64,000 nt of DNA from Prorocentrum cordatum. Its lineage: Eukaryota > Sar > Dinophyceae > Prorocentrales > Prorocentraceae. The notes beneath the pieces were generated by a model. That model was not told the DNA's origin. It saw only the letters and a program-made list of their open reading frames with translations, and did no database searches. The first letter of the stretch is position 1. Each line of letters starts with the position of its first letter. Both the position numbers and the translations under genes were made by a program. Below are positions 60,815 through 64,000 of this stretch, piece after piece. The stretch spans positions 1 through 64,000 of the forward strand of contig CAUYUJ010014750.1 of NCBI GenBank assembly GCA_963575745.1. The letters run 5' to 3'.

Positions 60815-63800
60815 CTAGCTTAACCGCTCTACTGCCCCCGGGCGCCCCACGCCTGTACCTCCACGATGGCGGGCCGGGAACTGCAGGGCCCCATCTTCGA
60901 CCGATATGCCGGAGGGCCCTTCTACAGCGCATTGCGACTCTACTCCTAACCCTACGAGCTCCTCTGTAATAAGCTGCATTCCCACGAAGTCGTTGGCGGG
61001 CACCGGCTCGAGCACAACAAGGTCGATATAGAAATTCGGGTCGATTGAGGGCGATGGGATCAACGTCGGGCCCCCGCCAGCGCGCCGGAGCCCCGCGACC
61101 GCGCGATTGTCGACGTATCTCGAACCCGCCCATGTCCAGGATGCAAACGACGCGGAAGACGAGTTCGAGGTGAGCCAAGAACGCTCCCGCAACATCACCG
61201 ACATTGCGCACCATGCCGGCGACAGCGGGGAACCTATGAAAGCCCCGCGCAACTGGCGAACAACGGCCCCAGCGCACTCGAAAACTGCAGTGTCCACAGC
61301 GTGGCTGGGGGCAGGTAAAATCATGGCCAGAGGTACGTGCCGCCCTGCCTGTTCTCGAACCCGCCCGCAAACCGTCTTCCGCCGGGGATCGCGTGAAAAC
61401 GCGGTGAACACGATGGGGCCTCCGTGCAAATACGGCCGGCGATTGATGTACTCGCCGAGCAGGACTTCGACATCCTCCAAGAGGCGCTCATGTGGGACCG
61501 AAGGGAAAACCTTTCATGTCTTCGCTGAAAACCAACACTTCCCAACTTCTGCATTCGTTGGGGTTGCGATACGCCCGCGCTTGCAAATCGAAGTTAAACC
61601 TGCGAGTTCTGCTTGCGGCTGCCACCGTTGTCGCTGCATTCAACGACTCCTCACCTACGACCTCCTCTGCGACATCTCTAACGATTCCCCCGGCGGCCCA
61701 GTGCAAGCGCTACAGCGGGTGCCCCGTGAAGTCGATGATGCAACGAGCCTTGCTGAATTGATGTTTGCATTTGGGAATGCACCTACATGCGGCGAGCTCT
61801 GCGAAATCTACCCCCGGAATGCCCGAGCGCGCGGACCGGGCGCCCCAGGGCAGCAGGGCCTTCACCTGTCGAGCGGCTTCGGCAGGAGATAACCTCTCGA
61901 CTCTAAAAACATCGGGGGCCTTGAAAAATGTGTTGATGACCAGCTCCGCGTCCAGTTTCGGACAATATCAAACTAACCTGGTGCACTGGTGATCCTCGCA
62001 GTCACGCGCAAGATCCCTGTAGGCCCGTTTGAGCTCATTGACCCCGCCCTAGGTGACGTGGCGGTCTTTCTCGAGGGATCGTTGGTGCATCTCCCACTCT
62101 GCGCGGGCCCGAGCCGAAATGCGAGTTGTTAGTCCTGCAGCCCCGCCCCAAGGAGCCGGGCTGATGACATTCCCCATCCAAAAGGCAAGAATCGCCTCCG
62201 TCGCGCGGTCGATGAAGGCACGCCGACCTGGGAGATCGTCTCCTTGGAGTTTGCAGCAGCAGCAACGCCCCGGCCCCTCTGTGACAACCCACCTACTGAC
62301 AAAAATCCCCGGACTGCCAAATGGCCATGCTTCGACCGCGCCTCGTCCGGCAGCGCCCCCTTGAAGCGGCCGCAAACGCACCGTGCATCTGACGCCCCCG
62401 CCGCCGAGAGTCGATCGGCGAAGGCTTTGAAATTCCACATTTTGTCTTGGATGCGTGGCCACTTCGCTTCTGAAGCTCCCACCCAGGGCAAGTGCAACGG
62501 GATCCCGGCCTCGGGATGCTCGGCTAGCATGCCCCTAACGAATTGTTTTGCTCTCGATGTCGAGCCGGGATGCGCCAATGCCTCAATTCGCAGAGGTCTG
62601 GACTGAATTGGCACGGTGAGGCCCCCGAATTTGAAAGCGTCTGCCACCTTCTGACGGGCGATAGAAAATTTGTGGACCGGAACAGCAAGTTGAGTTCTAC
62701 CTCAGACGCGCTGTGGGGGCGAATTCTTTTTTCTTACTCAAAACTGCCGCGGGCAACATCTCACATGAGAAAAAATGGCCTTTAAACCTCGGCGTGGGAA
62801 GAGCCCGACGCCGTCCCCGGGGGCCTAGCAATGAAAGAACTGGGGTTGAGTAGCCTCCGCGCCCGCGCCCAAAGCCTCCTACCCGGCGGCCGGGCCACAG
62901 ACGACCTAAGTTTGACCGAAAAGTCCCTGCCCAAAAACTTGCGCACGCGAGGTGCGTTCAGTTCGGGCTGGGACTCCTGCTGCAAAAACATATCTGCGAC
63001 TGCGGCATCTAGCTTGCACGCGCACTCTTGCACTACTACCGGCGCGAATTCGAAGAACGATTCCGAACGCTTCTACCACCGAATGGCGGGCTCTACGTGC
63101 ACGAGACCCCCCTGCCGAAACTTGCGACACCTAGACGCCTCCCGGCGTGCCATGCTCTGGGTGAACATGCCCGCGTAGGCCACATTGTTTTTTGGGGGAA
63201 ATTTGAAACAGACCCCGCACGGGATGTTGAAAAACGTACGTGCACGTTGCGAATGACACCCCTAGCCGAATGCATCGGGCCGCCCAGTCCCGCTGCCAAA
63301 GGGCACGGCCCTGGGAGAACAAGCCGAGCATAGACCTCCCCCACGCCCAACTAATCGCCCGCGTCACGCCCCCATACTCCGGGCTTTCCGGGGGCCTCCC
63401 GGATGCCCCTATACAGGAGAGCGCAAAACTGGCACAGCGTCCTATGGAAGTGAATCGCCGATCCGCGTCGGCTGGCTCTCCGAATGGCCCCCGGAGCGCA
63501 TGCCCCGGCGGCCGCCTCAAGTCGCTCTGCGCGCGTGACCGCGGCGACGATCAAGCGCAGCATATGCTCGTGATCTTTCCTGCCCGCGCTCCCGCCGACA
63601 ACGCCTACGGGGGCGCCCCATTCTACGAGCAGCTCCCCTACTCTCTCGTCCAACGTCGCCTGTTCGATCCTGCTTTTCGCTCAGCTCTTCACCTTCTCCT
63701 GCAGGCGATTGCCCAGCTCCCCTGCCTTCTTCTTTTTCTCAGGGTCAAGGTCCAGGCCCGCGATCTGCGCATCGCATGGGCCTTTCTGAATGACGCGACG

Positions 63801-64000
63801 CCTAAATTCCGCAGGATATTTTTCTTCGCGCCCCGGGAACACGGCTCAAGCTCGACATCCAAATCGACCTCTTCGCCCTCCTCGCCATCCTCCTCGCTTT
63901 CGCCGGCGCCCGCCCGCGCGGCCCTCCCCCTCCCTTCTTCTTCAGGGCGGAGTTCTCCTCTTCGAGCTGCTGCGTCTTAGCTTTCATCTTCGCCAGATCC
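60815..64000 (-). pseudogene. Reverse transcriptase gene of an unclassified family (RYVDN type), broken, cut by window end
   Basis: Minus-strand coding in several phases. From the window edge: MKAKTQQLEEENSALKK (63987-63935), a coiled coil. Then unrecognised segments (63650-62650), and ARCVCGRFKGAL and AFIDRATEAILAFWMGNVIS (62460-62150). FSEDMKGF (61508-61528) is a motif A-like block. GAFIGSPLSPAWCAMSV (61207-61244) is motif B. SRYVDNRAV (61103-61122) is motif C, where the second Asp is Asn. NFYIDLVVLEPV (61010-61045) is thumb-like. I know this motif set from dinoflagellate gene models with NQDLxGFFTSIP, GSPxSPxLxxM and RYVDNR. Whether the family is a mobile element or a domesticated RT is not settled. 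Frame changes fall between 61490 and 61530 and near 61750-62050. Confidence 0.62.

Overview
The window looks like nuclear DNA of a dinoflagellate, probably a GC-rich, Prorocentrum- or Symbiodinium-like genome. The evidence is high GC, kilobases of trinucleotide and polypurine/polypyrimidine arrays, and retroelements whose protein motifs match families I know from dinoflagellate gene models. I recognise no intact host gene. I see no rRNA, tRNA, CRISPR or prokaryotic operon signal, and I found no dinoflagellate spliced-leader relic by eye. Nearly all supportable coding sequence lies on the minus strand in four retroelements. Apart from long stretches of the giant element, it is decayed by frameshifts and stops.

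Layout. 1-16.3 kb: low-complexity, accessory-looking DNA with purine/pyrimidine tracts, two long CAT-type arrays, a CTC array, a higher-order minisatellite running into a G-rich GTCGCGG array, an AT-rich island and an AAC array. 16.35-19.05 kb: a decayed element with a DNMT-like cytosine-C5 methyltransferase, an RNase H-like domain and a probable tyrosine-recombinase tail. 19.4-36.1 kb: a giant (about 16.7 kb) non-LTR retroelement, bracketed by GA microsatellites. It has a gag-like ORF, a membrane-like ORF, an ORF with an ADP-ribosyltransferase-like segment and Cys-rich tail, and an endonuclease-RT-RNase H ORF. 36.1-39.8 kb: CAT array, an ordinary-composition island and a polypurine tract. 39.80-48.52 kb: a degenerate Ty1/copia element with short LTRs, a primer-binding site, and a methyltransferase-like PPC domain between protease and integrase. 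48.5-60.8 kb: satellites, including a GAC array, a CTA/TAG array that switches strand, a foldback of about 200-bp arms, a minisatellite framed by direct repeats, a duplicated 325-bp unit and a 102-bp satellite that keeps reading frames open. 60.8-64 kb: the 3' part of an RT gene of an unclassified family with catalytic motif RYVDN.

Most interesting signal. The giant element carries 16 short inverted repeats, about one per kb, with one architecture on the + strand: X - (GGCT, GCCT or GTTT) - GA or GG - (AGCC, AGGC or AGAC) - G - X'. The core is nearly constant. X differs at every site yet is complementary to X'. The core is translated in different frames at different sites, so conservation is at the nucleic-acid level. 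I saw none outside this element. The second theme is that two unrelated retroelement classes here each carry a cytosine-methyltransferase-like domain. Other ORFs in arrays (poly-Asp, poly-His, poly-Thr and similar) are artefacts of repeat composition.
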